Shown here: in pieces, positions 26,220 through 37,939 of the stretch | Layout of the letters: every line of letters begins with the position of its first letter | Position numbering within the stretch: the stretch's first letter is position 1 | Source of the DNA: Torreya grandis | Lineage: Eukaryota; Streptophyta; Pinopsida; Cupressales; Taxaceae | Reading direction: 5' to 3' | Assembly (NCBI GenBank): GCA_037957365.1 | Contig: JARHVA010001173.1 | Location: 3,341,001 to 3,405,000, forward strand | Length of the DNA: 64,000 nucleotides | The notes under the pieces: model-generated | What the model saw: only the letters and a program-made list of their open reading frames with translations | What the model was told of the DNA's origin: nothing | Database searches by the model: none | Translations under genes and position numbers: made by a program

Positions 26220-27521
26220 AATCATTGCCATGATTTGTGATATTATTGATCCTAATTCTATTTGGTACTCAGACCTTTACAACTACCTTCATGACCAAGT
26301 TCTACCACCTAACCTATCTCAAAAACAAACCAAAGCCTTCATTCATCATTCCACTCATTATAATTTACTTGGATCCAATATTTACCATCATATTTTTGAT
26401 GGAACTCTACTTCATTGTTTAAATTTGATAAAGTCTACATTAGCATTAAGAGAAGTTCATGAAGGAGTATGTGGAGCCCATTATAGTGGGGCAGTCCTAT
26501 CCAAAAATCTCTTGCTTACTAGTTATTATTGGCCCATAATGGATGCAAATTCCACTACATATGTAAAGAAATGTGACAAATGTTAATGGCATGCTAATTT
26601 GATTCATGCCCCATCAAAAAATCTAAAACCAATGTTGACACCATGGCCATTTTCTATATGGGGATTTGACCTCATTGGGAAGATTAATCCCACTTCATCT
26701 AATGGCCATAAACACATCCTTACTACCACTAAATATTTTACTAAGTGGGTTAAAGCTATACCCCTCACTTACGTGACTGGAAATCAAATTTCCAAATTCA
26801 TCTTCAACCATCTCATCTACCACTATTGTATCCCCTCTGACATTATATCTGATAATGGAGGATCATTCAAGAACAAAGATGTAGACCAATTATGTATTGA
26901 ATACAACATCACCCAACATTTTTCTATAGCATATTACCCTCAAGGTAATAGCCAAGTGGAGGCATCTAATAAAACCATTGTCAACATTCTCAAAAAAATT
27001 GTCAATGATGCTAGTCATGATTGGCACCTCCAGATATTCCCTACCCTTTAGGCATACCATACTAATCATCATACCCCCATAGGAGCCACCCCATACTCAC
27101 TTATTTATGGTACTGAAGCCATCCTTCCCATTGAGGTCAAATTTCCTTCACTATGCATCTCTTTCAAGCATGTCTTGGATGATCATGACTATTGAGTAGC
27201 TTGCCTGTCAGAGTTGGATCTACTTGATGAAAAATGCATAGCCATGCTCAACAATCTTCAAGCATATCAAAATTGACTAAAAGGCCACTATAATTGATGT
27301 GTTAAGTATAGAACATTCAAAATTGGTGATCTTGTTCTTAAAGAAAACCAAAATAATACCACAGCTGAGAAGAAACATAAAGGAAAATTCAAACCAAATT
27401 GTATAGGGCCTTTGGTTATCACTACAGATTATGAATCAGGAGCATACATGCTTGCCACACTAGATGGTGAAAAAATTCTAGAGCCAATGAATATTATTCA
27501 TCTCAAGTGGTACTATGCTTG
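26220..27521 (+). pseudogene. pol: E3 integrase
   Basis: The N-terminal zinc-binding part reads EVHEGVCGAHYSGAVLSKN, YYWPIMDA and YVKKCDKC (H-x-H and C-x2-C kept). The core has SIWGFDLIGKINP (first Asp), IISDNGGSFKNKDV (second Asp) and YPQGNSQVEASNKTIVNILK (catalytic Glu). The C-terminal part has a FKIGDLVLKEN segment, a CIGPLVI stretch and LKWYYA at the end. Two stops in the core (26584, 27049). Integrase inserts the cDNA copy into host DNA. The best-preserved gene in the window. Confidence 0.92.
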
Positions 27522-29229
27522 AATGCTAAGGTATATTGTTTGTAAGGACAATTTTAGTTATGCCTTTTTGTTACTATTCTTTTTTGTACACATACCATTC
27601 TTATCTATCCTCTTTGCCATATCCACTTTCCACTTCTAACCTATCAACCTAGGGTGTTCTAAAATCCTAGCCCATTTAACCCTGGTTTTTATCATTTATT
27701 ATGCAACTTCAACATCAAAGCATCTGATCATTTCATTGGTTTATTCAAGAACTTTAGATAGAGATCATATTTTGGGATAGTGTGATAGAAGTTTCAACAG
27801 TTACATCCTTCATTTATTATTCTTTCTTACCATCGGTCTTGTTACTAATTATAACCACTTTTGGGAAAATTATTAGTATTGATCTAAGTCATTGTTTCCC
27901 ATTTATAATCACCTATGGGTAAACTAGGGGCAATAATAAGCCTTGATGTACCAACTTTCTACTTCCTATGCCTTACTATGTCTTTTTACCAACTATGCCT
28001 ATTTTATTTGAATTGGTTGCTACACTAGTCAAATTTCTCTACTATAAAGGTAGAACTATAGTGACTTAAGGACCTATTCTGGGACTATGTAGGTAGTGCT
28101 CAATACTTGTTGAGGTCAGCTCACCCACCCTTTTCCCATGCTCTCATTATTTTGCAAGCAACCTAAGTTTGAACTCTCTTACCATTTTATGAGAAACCTA
28201 AGCCATGATTTATCCATTTTTTGAGCAACCTAAGTATGAATTATCTCACCATTTTATGAGATTTAAAAATTTAGTGTCTCATCATTCTCAATTGAGTTGT
28301 GACACTCCAAAACACTTCCAAAAACATTTCAAAAAATTGTTAGAAAAAAATAAAAACATTAACCACTTCTTTGTCTTAAGAATTCTAGGAACCCTTACTA
28401 AGTTACAAGAAAATCACTTGTCATTTAGTTTCCCCATCCTTTTTGGCCATTTCTCTCATGCACTTGTCATTTTTCAAGACCATTCTTATTCTTCTATCAC
28501 ATCCATTCTGTTTGTTTTCTTAATTTATCATATTCTTTCCATTCCCTAGGAGAACTACATTTGGTCTGAAGTTTTTTTGGATATTACATCCATGAAAATA
28601 TGTAGGCAATGTCCAATTTCCTATTTCATATGGAGGCAACTTGGCCACCCCCTTATTTTTCTTCTATTCCCCCATTTAGTTCATTTGTTAAGTTGTTTCC
28701 TATTTTCTAGGGGCAATGTTTGTAGGGTTTTTATTGCTTTGTTTGTTTGTCTACCTATTTTGTTTGCTTTCAGCACTGTTGCCTTGATTCAATTTATGTG
28801 TGTTCATTGGGTGATTCCTTCACCACACTTATACTTTAATCCATCCATATTCATATGTTTACATTGTCATCATGGATTGTATCATTGATGCATTATTTTC
28901 TATTGACTATTGGATTGTGCGAGTTAGTCCTTATGCATATTTTGGCCAAGTCTTTATTATGTTCTATCATAATTCCTACCATCACATGATACAACAAATC
29001 TCAAATTCAAGAAGTCTATTCATAAATGGTAGCATCTCTTTGGCACTGACATCCCAATTCCACTCCCAATCATATCCCAAATAGAGTAATTAACCATGAA
29101 AGAATTTCAACCTTTATTAGTTCAGATGAGCATCTCCCTACTAGTAGGTTATTCTAATTCATCATTACCCTCTATGTTAAGTTTTCATCCTCCTCAGACA
29201 ATTTTATCATGTTTTCCATAATCAAGGTC

Positions 29230-29555
29230 CAATGATTATAACCACCTATGGGAAAATCATTGCACATCATCCCACCTACATTTCTCAATGATTATAACCA
29301 CCTTTGGGCAAATCATTGTGTTGTCACCACTTTATTTTTATACCTATACAGGGTCATGTTATTATCTTGTTTATCTATCCTAATTAGGGTAGCTCCATCT
29401 TCTCAATGATTATAACTTTGGGTAAATCATTGTGTTATCATACCACATTTCCATCATCAGGGTACAATGCTTATAACCACCTTTGGGCAAACCATTGTAC
29501 ACTATCCTACTTGCATTATCAATGATTTTGACTAATTTTTCAGTATCATTGTGTT
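29230..29555 (+). repeat. Array of five related hairpins in the E3 3' region
   Basis: Inverted octamers CAATGATT...AATCATTG enclose a conserved loop ATAACCACCTTTGGGCA at 29230-29262, 29286-29318 and 29404-29432 (shorter loop). A variant at 29465-29497 uses CAATGCTT/AACCATTG, extended by GTA...TAC, and a fifth weaker copy lies at 29520-29553. Spacing is irregular, so this is not a CRISPR or simple satellite. Compensated arm changes were not clearly seen. Confidence 0.7.
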
Positions 29556-29645
29556 TTCACCCCATCATATTTCCTTTCTTTGGTCTCCTCATTTCAATTC
29601 TTTCTTTTTGAGGGATCATTTGTTGACCTACCTACACCAACTATT

Positions 29646-29664
29646 CCCTCGAGGGGGCATCATA
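29646..29664 (+). promoter_or_regulatory. CCCTCGAGGGGGCATCATA motif, E3 copy
   Basis: Identical 19-base string also at 41521 in E2, at nearly the same distance from the 3' LTR (126 and 123 bp). CCCTCGAGGG is palindromic and GAGGGGGCA is a purine run, so it could be an extra plus-strand priming site or an RNA-structure element. Function not known. Confidence 0.6.
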
Positions 29665-29771
29665 CAATTAGTTTATCATCATTGTAGTTATAAGCATACA
29701 TGACCTTTTCATTCTTTGAGAAGATATTACTATGCTTATAGATTTCAATGCCTTCCCAAATAGGGGCAAAT

Positions 29772-30965
29772 TGTAGACACCTAAAACTAGCCACTAATAA
29801 CCTCTAATCAGGGTTTTGGCTAGTTTCCATCTAAAATGCATAATTTGGCCTAAAAACACTAAAACATGCTAAATGATGTGAAACTAACATATTCAAATAC
29901 TAATTTTGTCTAGGGTATCCATAAATGGGGCAATGTAATTTATGGGCTAGCTAACTTTGATCAGTTTATTTTGAGTCAAAATGCCAATTTTGTACCTAGG
30001 TGCTTTGGATTACTCTTTCCTAACAAATATTTTGCATAAGACTCATGACTTTGTTATTTGTTATTTTTATTGGAAAAATCCTAAATGGGAATATGCATCT
30101 AATGCATCTAACTTGGATTTCCAATTCAAATCCAATCAAATTTAAGACCAATAACAAGGGATTTTGATCAATTTGAGTAATTCGTGCATAAAGTGCTTAA
30201 TCATGTTTAAGAGCTAATTAACCCAAATTAAGGCCTAATTAATAATTCCAAGAAAACTTGTTGAATATTTGTTTTTAGAAATGAATATTGAATATCTACA
30301 TCATCAAGTGACCTCATTTCTTGGGAAGACATCCCTAGGCCATAAATGTCACAAATATCAAGATTCATGCCCTCCATGCCTCATCAATGCCTTCCATGAT
30401 GCCCTCCATGCCTCTTAATTTCCCCTTCTTCCAATGCCATAATGAGGATAATTACAAACTTAATTTAAAAAATTGAATTAATCCTTAATCACACATCTCA
30501 ATCTTGAGATGGATGGTTGAGGTTGGTTTTGATCAAATCAAAAAATATGTAAATAGGAGGCCTCACAACATCATCTCTAAGATTAATTTGTGCAAATTTA
30601 TAATGTAAGATTGGTTCCAAAAGCTTCAAGAAACTGGTGTTATAATGTCAAATTGATTCCAAGGCAAGTCAAGACATAAGCCAAAGGTGCCAAGAGGAGA
30701 TGAAGGTAACCACACTCCATTGAAGAAGACCTATTGAAGCAAAAGCCAAGCAAGCCACCATTACAAAGGCATTTAGAGCATCCAAGGAAGGTGAAAGGAA
30801 TTCTTGTGTTTTCATTCCTTGATTTTTAGTTGTGCTTTTCATTTTATTTTATTAACTAATCTCTCCCTAGTGTTTAGGCCTATATATGTTATGCTATTAC
30901 TGTGCCTATTTCACTTTATTTTCATTTTGGAACTAACACCACACTAACCATCCTCTCTTGAGTCA
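29772..30965 (+). repeat. L2: E3 3' LTR
   Basis: Begins TGTAGACACCTAAAACTAGCC directly after a purine-rich tract. Collinear with 14562-15744. Ends near GAGTCA at 30965, after which E2 protease-region coding resumes. AAATT at 30965-30969 matches the bases before L1. Confidence 0.85.
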
Positions 30966-31732
30966 AATTCCTAGATCACAAAATCCATCAAAATACACAA
31001 TGTCCAAAAATCCACTTCATCCTCATCCCTCATCTTAAATATTAATCAAGCCATTATTGATTGTGTCATAACTACTAGGTATAATATGGTAGTAGTTCTC
31101 ACATCACCCCTAAAGACCCTTCCACTTCATTGACTACCCAAAATAAAAATGTCTCTAAGAAAGCTTCTAGATATTTAGATAAATCCTATGATATCATTTA
31201 GTAACTTGAGAAGACTCCAACTCAAATATATTTAATGGAGTTTCTTAAAATGTTGGCTTTACATTGAGAAATATTAAATCAAGTACTAAATGATATAAAG
31301 ATCCCTAGTGACTTGGATACTAATCAGTTTCAAGCACTAGTAGCACATTTATCCCCTTCATAATAGATCACTATTAGTGCTTGGGATATGCCTCCCATTG
31401 GCCCAAACTATAATTAACCTCTATATATTGAAATGACCATCTCCCACCATCAAGTTTCCTAAGTCCTTATAGATAGAGGATCAACACTCAATTTATGTAA
31501 TTTATAATTTTTGGAAAAATTGGGATACTCACAAACATCACTAAGGCCCACCTTAATCATGATCAAAGCTTATGATGATAATGAAATACCATTAACTAGG
31601 ACTATTTACCTTCTCATTATTTTGGGACCCATAGTGTGTCAAACTCTAGTTCATGTTGTGGATGTGGATTTACCATATAATATGTTGCTTGGAAGACCAT
31701 GGATTCATGAGATGTAAGTTGTTCCATCCACC
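30966..31732 (+). pseudogene. E2 pre-protease and protease
   Basis: Continuation of E2 after the E3 insertion. Pre-protease: SYDIIQ*LEKTPTQ and REILNQVLNDIKIPSDLDTN, QFQALVAHL. Protease: VLIDRGSTLNLCNL, with the family D-G-G changed to D-R-G, LGYSQTSLRPTLIMIKAYDD, and VDVDLPYNMLLGRPWIHEM. The frame from 31511 to 31717 is open. The dominant defects are stops at Gln and Trp codons. Confidence 0.88.
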
Positions 31733-32848
31733 TTGCATTAGTGCCTAAAATTAACTCACTCTATAATGGAGGTCACCACCTATAGAGTCATAGACCATCT
31801 TCACATTTTTTAGATGGATTAATCATCATCACCATCACCTTATTTAACATAGATAACTCTATCATAAGTCCAACAGTTGTTAAATACATCTCCCTTGATT
31901 AGCTTGAGTCCACATTTAATCCACTACCCAATGTCACTCTTCTGAAGATCACATACATAGGGTATGGATAATATGAATAAAATTTTTTGCATCAGTGATT
32001 CACCTCTCTCTCCATGTAGCTATGGATCCTCAGCCATAAGGAAGACCAATCCCATTAGGTATTAGTTTGGGTTAATAATTTTTTCAAGTGTTATATTTTT
32101 ATTTGAATAACAAATTAAAGATGGAGATGATTCATGGCTTATTATATATTATGAGCCTCTAATTTCCCATGAAAGACAATATCCCTGAGTCAAAATGATG
32201 GACAACATGCATTATAAAGAAAAGGGACTGGGCAAACAAGATCAAGGTCAACTTGAACCTATCATGGTTTAAGAATATCCATAATATTTTGGTTTAGGGT
32301 ATGAACTATATGATCATGAACCAAAAAATATCATTATGGATTATATTTTAATCCTTGGGGTGTCTCTCCTTGATGAGGACATTGAAACAAGTTCCATTTT
32401 TAGTTACTTCGAGGAGCTTGCTGCCACTAACCTTTTCTCAGATAACACCATATCAAACATAAATATTTCCCTCTATTATACATCCATTATAGATTGGGAA
32501 TCAAAGTTGGATCCCTCCTTTTATATGTTTTTAAATAATGAGGATATTTTAGAATATATGGGATCTAGAGATTTCATGTCATCTGATAACCATAAAAGTG
32601 ACTTTTCTATCAATCTTTGTCAATCCACATACTTTGGGGAGCAACAAGAACCCCATGATCAAAGTGATGAAGAACACTTTGAATAATAAGAGCCTCCCAA
32701 TGCACTAAATGAACTTCCACAAATCTCATTGGAATTAGAAGAATATTTTGACATTGACAAAGAGCTCCCAGATTGCTTTGCTTTAGATGTTCTTAAACTA
32801 TCATTGCTTCCTTGTTTGAAATAAAAATCACCTTCCATTATTGAGGAT
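31733..32848 (+). pseudogene. E2 protease-RT linker
   Basis: Coding-like with stops; the clearest piece is an open frame 32336-32686, acidic (many Asp/Glu), ending HDQSDEEHFE. No named domain. It takes the same position as the E3 linker at 22861-24204. Confidence 0.6.
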
Positions 32849-33770
32849 GTGATAAAATTCAACATTGGGATAGATCAAAATCCAAAAATAGTTAAATTGG
32901 GGGCATCTCTCACATCAAAGGAATGCAAAGTCATTATAGAGATAATTAAAGAATTTATCGGCATCTTCACATGGAGTTATGCTGACATGCCTAGATTAGA
33001 TCCTTCACTGGTAGTCCACCACTTGGTTGTGTATCCAAATACAAATCCAATTACATAGAATTTATGAAAGATGCATCCTAATGTGGATTTACTAGTCAAA
33101 GAAGAGTTATACGAATTCTTAGAACTTGGTTTTATCTACCCCATAGATTATTTAGATTGGATTTATAATATTGTCCCTATAACCAAGCCTCAAGGCAAAA
33201 TTAGAATTTGTATAGACTTCCAAGATATAAATAAATCATGTCTAAAGGATGACTTAACTCTTCCTAATATCGACATTATTGTAGACTCTACTACTGGCTA
33301 TGAAATGCTCCCCCTCATGGATGGATTCTTAGGATATATCAAAATTGCACTTGAGAACCAACTTAAAATTACTTTTATTACTCTATGGGGAATATTTTGT
33401 TATCAAGTCATGCCCTTTGGCCTTAAAAATTCAAGTGAAACTTATCAATGGGATATGACCATCATTTTTCATTATATAATGCATGGCATCATTAAGGATT
33501 ATGTGGATGACATTTTGGGGAAGTCTCATCTATGATCTGAACATCATGTGGTCTTAAGAAGGATTTTTGAATGATTACAAGAGTATAAAGTTAGGTTAAA
33601 TCCCAAGAAATGTGTATTTGGTGTCACTTTGGGAAAATTATTGGGATTTATAGTTTTAATAAGAGGCATAGAAGTGGATCCAACAAAGGTAAATGCAATC
33701 GTAGAAATGCCTCCACCTTATAATTTTAAGCAACTCTAGAGTCTTTAGGGTAAAATACAAGCCATAAGAC
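32849..33770 (+). pseudogene. pol: E2 reverse transcriptase
   Basis: Shows IVKLGASLTSKECKVIIEII, YADMPRLDPSLVVHHL, KMHPNVDLLVKEELYEFLEL, then ICIDFQDINKSCLKDDLTLP, LMDGFLGYIKIALENQ, VMPFGLKNSSETYQWDMT and the catalytic YVDDILGKS at about 33499, then LNPKKCVFGVTLGKLLGF and GIEVDPTKVNAI. The 33071-33535 frame is open for 154 codons. Stops and a frame change follow at the thumb. Confidence 0.92.
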
Positions 33771-34290
33771 TTTTAATTTCTTAGCTTGATGATAAATGTC
33801 ACCCCTTCACCTAGTTACTGAAGAAGGGTACTACCTTTCACTAGAATTCAGAATGCTAGCAAGATTTTAACAATCTTAAACAATATTTGGCTAATCCACA
33901 TGTACTATCACTACCCATAATGGGAAATATTTTGCTCCTATACATATCAATGACCCCATGTGAAATTGGTACCCTCCTATAACAACATAATGATCAGGGT
34001 AATGAACAATCCATACTATCTCAGTCACACATTAATATCTTATGAGCTGAACTACACTCTACTAGAAAAAGCATGCTTAGCCATGGTGTTTGCCTCACAA
34101 AAGCTTTGGAACTATATGTTAAATAATCAAGTACAAATCATTGCCAAAGTTGATCCCTTGCAATATTTATTGTCCAAATCAGCTCTTACTGAAAGAATGG
34201 CATAATGGATAATGTTTCTCAATGAGTTTGACATTGAGTATGTCAACCAAAAGGCTATAAAAGGAAAAGTTATTATGGATCAATTAACAA
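33771..34290 (+). pseudogene. pol: E2 RNase H (first)
   Basis: Fragments in several frames: LLKKGTTFH*NSEC, ILLLYISMTPCEIGTLL, LSHTLISYELNYTLLEKACL, AMVFASQKLWNYMLNN, VDPLQYLLSKSALTERMA and FLNEFDIEYVNQKAIKGK. Same domain order as E3. At least two frame changes around 33950-34020. Confidence 0.85.
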
Positions 34291-34370
34291 AGGCACCACT
34301 TGATGTGACTGAGCCTCTTATTGTGAGTTTCTTGGATGGGTCCATAATGAATACTTCACAAACCAATGGT

Positions 34371-34685
34371 TGGAAATTATAATTTGATGGCTCATTCACC
34401 ATGCATGGGTTAGAGGTAGGCATCCTCCTTGTCACCTCATAAGGTGACCTTATTTTGAAAGCTTTCCACCTTACCTTCCCATGTACCAAAAACATTTTCG
34501 AATATGAAGCCTTGATAGATGGTATTCATTTAGCTATTCAATGGAACATCCAACATTTGTAGGTAATTGGTGACTACCAATTAATTATCAAATAGGTCAA
34601 TGATGAATTCTATATGAAGGATGAAAATTTTCTTCCTTATAAGAAACTAGTGGATTGATTAAAAACATTTTTCAATCCATAACAT
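34371..34685 (+). pseudogene. pol: E2 second, archaeal-type RNase H domain
   Basis: Reads WKL*FDGSFTMHGLEVG, FPCTKNIFEYEALIDGIH, VIGDYQLIIK*VNDEFYMKD, ENFLPYKKLVD. FDGS and EYEAL carry the catalytic acidic residues; GDS has become GDY. Supports Tat-clade placement of E2. Confidence 0.85.
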
Positions 34686-36123
34686 TTGAAGAAAGTTCCA
34701 TGGGGAAGTAATAAAGTGACTAATTCAATGGAAAATATTAGCTCACTCATCGACCTCCCTAAAGATGTTTTGAAAGGTAACTTTTTGATTGAGCATTTAA
34801 TTATTCTACCCCATCAATCAATGGCTCCTTTTCAAATTTATGCAATTAATGATCCCAGTCTCCCATGGTACCATGAATTTTATAGGTACCTCCACAATAA
34901 CATCCTCCCTCGTAATCTCAATCTTCACTAACATAAAGGCTTCATCCATCACACTTTCTGATACACCATCCTTAGAAGCATGATTTATCATCAAAGATAT
35001 GATGTAACCTTGTTGAAGTGTTTGACATCAAAATAGGTTTCTCAGGTAATCAAAGAAGTTCATGATAGTAATTATGGAGGGCACATTAGTGGAATGTCCC
35101 TATCCAAGAATCTCCTCTGCATTGGCTATTATTGGCCAACAATGGAATAAGATTCTTTCTAATATGTGCAAAAATGTGTGGCATGTCAAAAACATGGAAA
35201 TCTCATTCATGCTCCTGCATAGGAATTATAGTCGATCATGATTCCATAACCATTTTCCATATGGGGCCTTGATTTAATTGGCAAGATTAATCTATCTTAT
35301 TCAAATAATCATAAATTCATTATCATGGAAATAGAGTATTTTAGCAAATTGGTGGAGGTGATGCCATTTACTTATACAATGGGTATCTAGATCTCTAAGT
35401 TTATCCTCAATCAGATCATTTTCCATTTTGGTATACCCATTAATATCATTTTAGATAATGAAAAATCATTTAAGAACCAAGAAGTTGAGGCCCTATGTCA
35501 AAAATATCATATCAAGAAACACTTTTCCTCTCCCTATCATCCCTAAGGAAATGAACAAGTAGAGGAAACCAATAAGACCCTCATTAAAATATTGAAGAAG
35601 ATAGTTAATCAAATAGGCAAAAATTGGCACACATAACTATATCCAGCTTTGTGGTCTTACCATACAAGTGTCTACACACCTAATGGGGTAACTTTGTATG
35701 CCATAGTTTATGGGGCTATAGAAATTATGCTAGTGGAATTTGAGCTTCCATCCCTTCAATTTTACCTAAGAGGCATCATGACTGACCATAATCATCAGAA
35801 GGAAGGTCTACAAGAACTAGAGCTCCCTAATAAAAATCATCATAAGGCCTTAGATCACCTACAAGCATACCAAAATAAACTCAAAAGCCAATACCATAAG
35901 AAGATCCAGTCTAGGGAATTCAAAGTTGGTGACCTAGTCATAAAGGAGAATAAAAAAACACCAACATAAAAAGAGATAAAAAGGGAAAATTTGAAGTTAA
36001 TTGGCTAGGTACCTATATAATTGTTTCCAAGTTTGGATTAGGATCATAGAAATTAGCCACACTTGATGGAGAAAAACTTAATGATCACATGAACATTATG
36101 CATCTAAAATGCTTCTACACCTG
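34686..36123 (+). pseudogene. pol: E2 integrase
   Basis: Linker 34686-34929, then zinc-binding part EVHDSNYGGHISGMSLSKN, YYWPTME and YVQKCVACQKH. The core has SIWGLDLIGKIN, IILDNEKSFKNQEV and GNEQVEETNKTLIKILKKI, so D-D-E residues are visible. The C-terminal part has an open frame (35649-35969) with LDHLQAYQNKLKSQYHKK and FKVGDLVIKENKK. Ends near the stop at 36122. Stops replace Gln and Trp in the core. Confidence 0.9.
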
Positions 36124-37930
36124 AATCAAGTTTCATCATCCTCCATCTATGGGACATGCCGCATCCATTCCTCATCAGTCCAAAGGTAAAAAAAAATACA
36201 TCTAATGGTGAAAACTAGTTTGTTGCAACTTTGGGCAAGTATCATGATGAGAACTGGTCCCCAATTTCATTTTAAAATAACCTTGACTTTGGTCTCAATA
36301 GTGGGTATCCATCATATGGTTTTTAAATAGCAATGTGGGACAACTACTTCAACAAAAGAAATAAACATGGTTTGTCAAATATATTTTTTGGAGGGATATT
36401 TGAAGTCACTTATCCAAACTTGGTATACATATCCCCAAATCCCATCATATTCCTATCATTCCTATCATGCCTTCACAAATATTCTTTGACACATGTGTCT
36501 CCATTTAGCCTTAGCAGCAACATCCCATCTCCACTAGTCTGTTGCTATCACCAAGCCTTGGGTTCACCTTTCCCACTAATTATTTTCATTATGGAGGGTC
36601 ATGCCATATATAATTTTGCTAGGTTTCTGAGCATACATTATGATATTGATTCTTGAAGGGTCATCATGACCCTCATTTCATAACTTGGTTAGAATCTTGT
36701 CTTGACATGGATAAGGTTTTAGACACCACATATCCTGTAAATAGTCTCTACATCATCACTAGGCCCATTGTAAATAGTCATCCTTTATCATTTCATCACT
36801 CATGTAAATCTCCCTCTCAGCATCATCATTATTGGTCTATGTTATCTTTGCTTGTCTTGTGCAATTATATGTTTTGTTTGAAACATGTATGTGTGTTGTG
36901 TCTTTATGTAAAATTTTAAAATGTTTTGTTTAGTTAGATTTTTGTGAATATTTTATCTTGTCAACTTTCATGAGAACAAGGATGGTATGAGTGACCCCCA
37001 AGCATTTATTTAGGAAAGTTAATATCTTATATAGAGTTCCCTCATGCATCTGCATTCATGTGCCTTGGACTCATCATGTCCTTGGAACATCACTAAAAGA
37101 TACTATATCAAAAGAGGATTACCTGAATTTCAATGGCTTCCAGAACCATTACCCATTCCTATCCTACCCATTCCCATTTACCCTTACCCAAGGCCTAAAC
37201 CTATCCCATCCCATCACCACCCTACTTCCATGGTGTAGGAGGATTTCTACCATGTTTACTAAGGATTAAATGAACCAAATAGGGGAATAATTTCTTCATG
37301 ACATATATACCCCATAAGGGGAAATCATGTAATAATCATAAGCTATACATAAACCATATCACATCACAATTCACATCATATCATACACATGCATGCCATG
37401 GCATTTAATCATGTATCCATAAACATTTCAAGTCATATCATGTGATAACATCCACAAATCAAAGCAATATCCCATATGCATTACATGTAACATCATCTAT
37501 TATAATCAAAAAATCTACAACATATTTGTCCATCATCATAACATCATCAATAAAATACCAAAATACATCCACCATAGCATAGAACATGCCTAAAGAGGAA
37601 ATCACATTATATATACATCATGACATCATCAAAACCATAACATCTAATCTAATCACCTCATCCAAATATCAACCATGTCATGTATCTGAAATGAATATGT
37701 TATCATCACATCAAAGTAATCGCATCACATAAATGTAACAAAAAGAAACACTGCATATACATCCATCAACATCAAATATCATCATATATATACATATATA
37801 TATATATATCATAATCTAGTATATAATATCCACATGGAATCCATATCAAAATATATCATATAAACACATGAGCCCATGGGGAAAGAATGAGTTAAAATAC
37901 ATAAATCCCTTATACATGTATATATACAAT
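36124..37930 (+). other. E2 3' non-coding region, first part
   Basis: T-rich, then CAT/ATCA-rich. Short ORFs (36333-37269) are low complexity with no domain. A stretch at 37040-37240 encodes a Pro-rich low-complexity peptide on the + strand by chance. (TA)n at 37782-37809. Confidence 0.5.
37782..37809 (+). repeat. (TA)n run in the E2 3' region
   Basis: Nearly pure TA dinucleotides with one C interruption. Confidence 0.9.
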
Positions 37931-37939
37931 CTAAAAATC

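Larger units (their letters stand above)
27522..29771 (+). other. E3 3' non-coding region
   Basis: Between the integrase stop and the 3' LTR. Contains ATAACCACC(T/A)(T/A)(T/A)GGG words at about 27850 and 27907, a short direct repeat around 28155-28250 (GCAACCTAAG...ACCATTTTATGAGA twice), a block GGACTATGTAGG at 28082 shared with E2's 3' region, the hairpin array 29230-29555, the CCCTCGAGGGGGC motif at 29646 and a purine-rich end (AATAGGGGCAAAT) before the LTR. Short ORFs at 28205-29084 show no domain. Confidence 0.6.
16623..30965 (+). mobile_element. E3: 5'-truncated Tat-clade Ty3/gypsy retrotransposon nested in E2
   Basis: Runs from a breakpoint at 16623 through leader, gag, protease, RT, RNase H, second RNase H, integrase and 3' region to its 3' LTR at 29772-30965. 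The 5' LTR is either L1 (14562) with 0.9 kb of E2 protease sequence misplaced between, or missing. It is the least decayed pol in the window: integrase frames of 118 and 150 codons remain open. Same clade as E2 but with distinct gag and LTR sequence. Confidence 0.8.

Noticed and set aside
29230..29555. Repeated CAATGATT...AATCATTG units as a CRISPR-like array
   Set aside because: Spacing is irregular, units diverge, the context is the 3' region of a plant retrotransposon, and no cas genes are present.
14562..31841. Treating the whole 2.06-kb duplicated block as the LTR of E3
   Set aside because: Its right part encodes protease that continues in frame into E2's RT, and the block does not end in CA with a target duplication at 16622/31841. 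LTR plus duplicated flank fits better.
36991..37269. Pro-rich + strand ORF in the E2 3' region as a host cell-wall protein fragment
   Set aside because: Short low-complexity PIP-type repeat within non-coding CAT-rich DNA; no signal peptide or supporting context.
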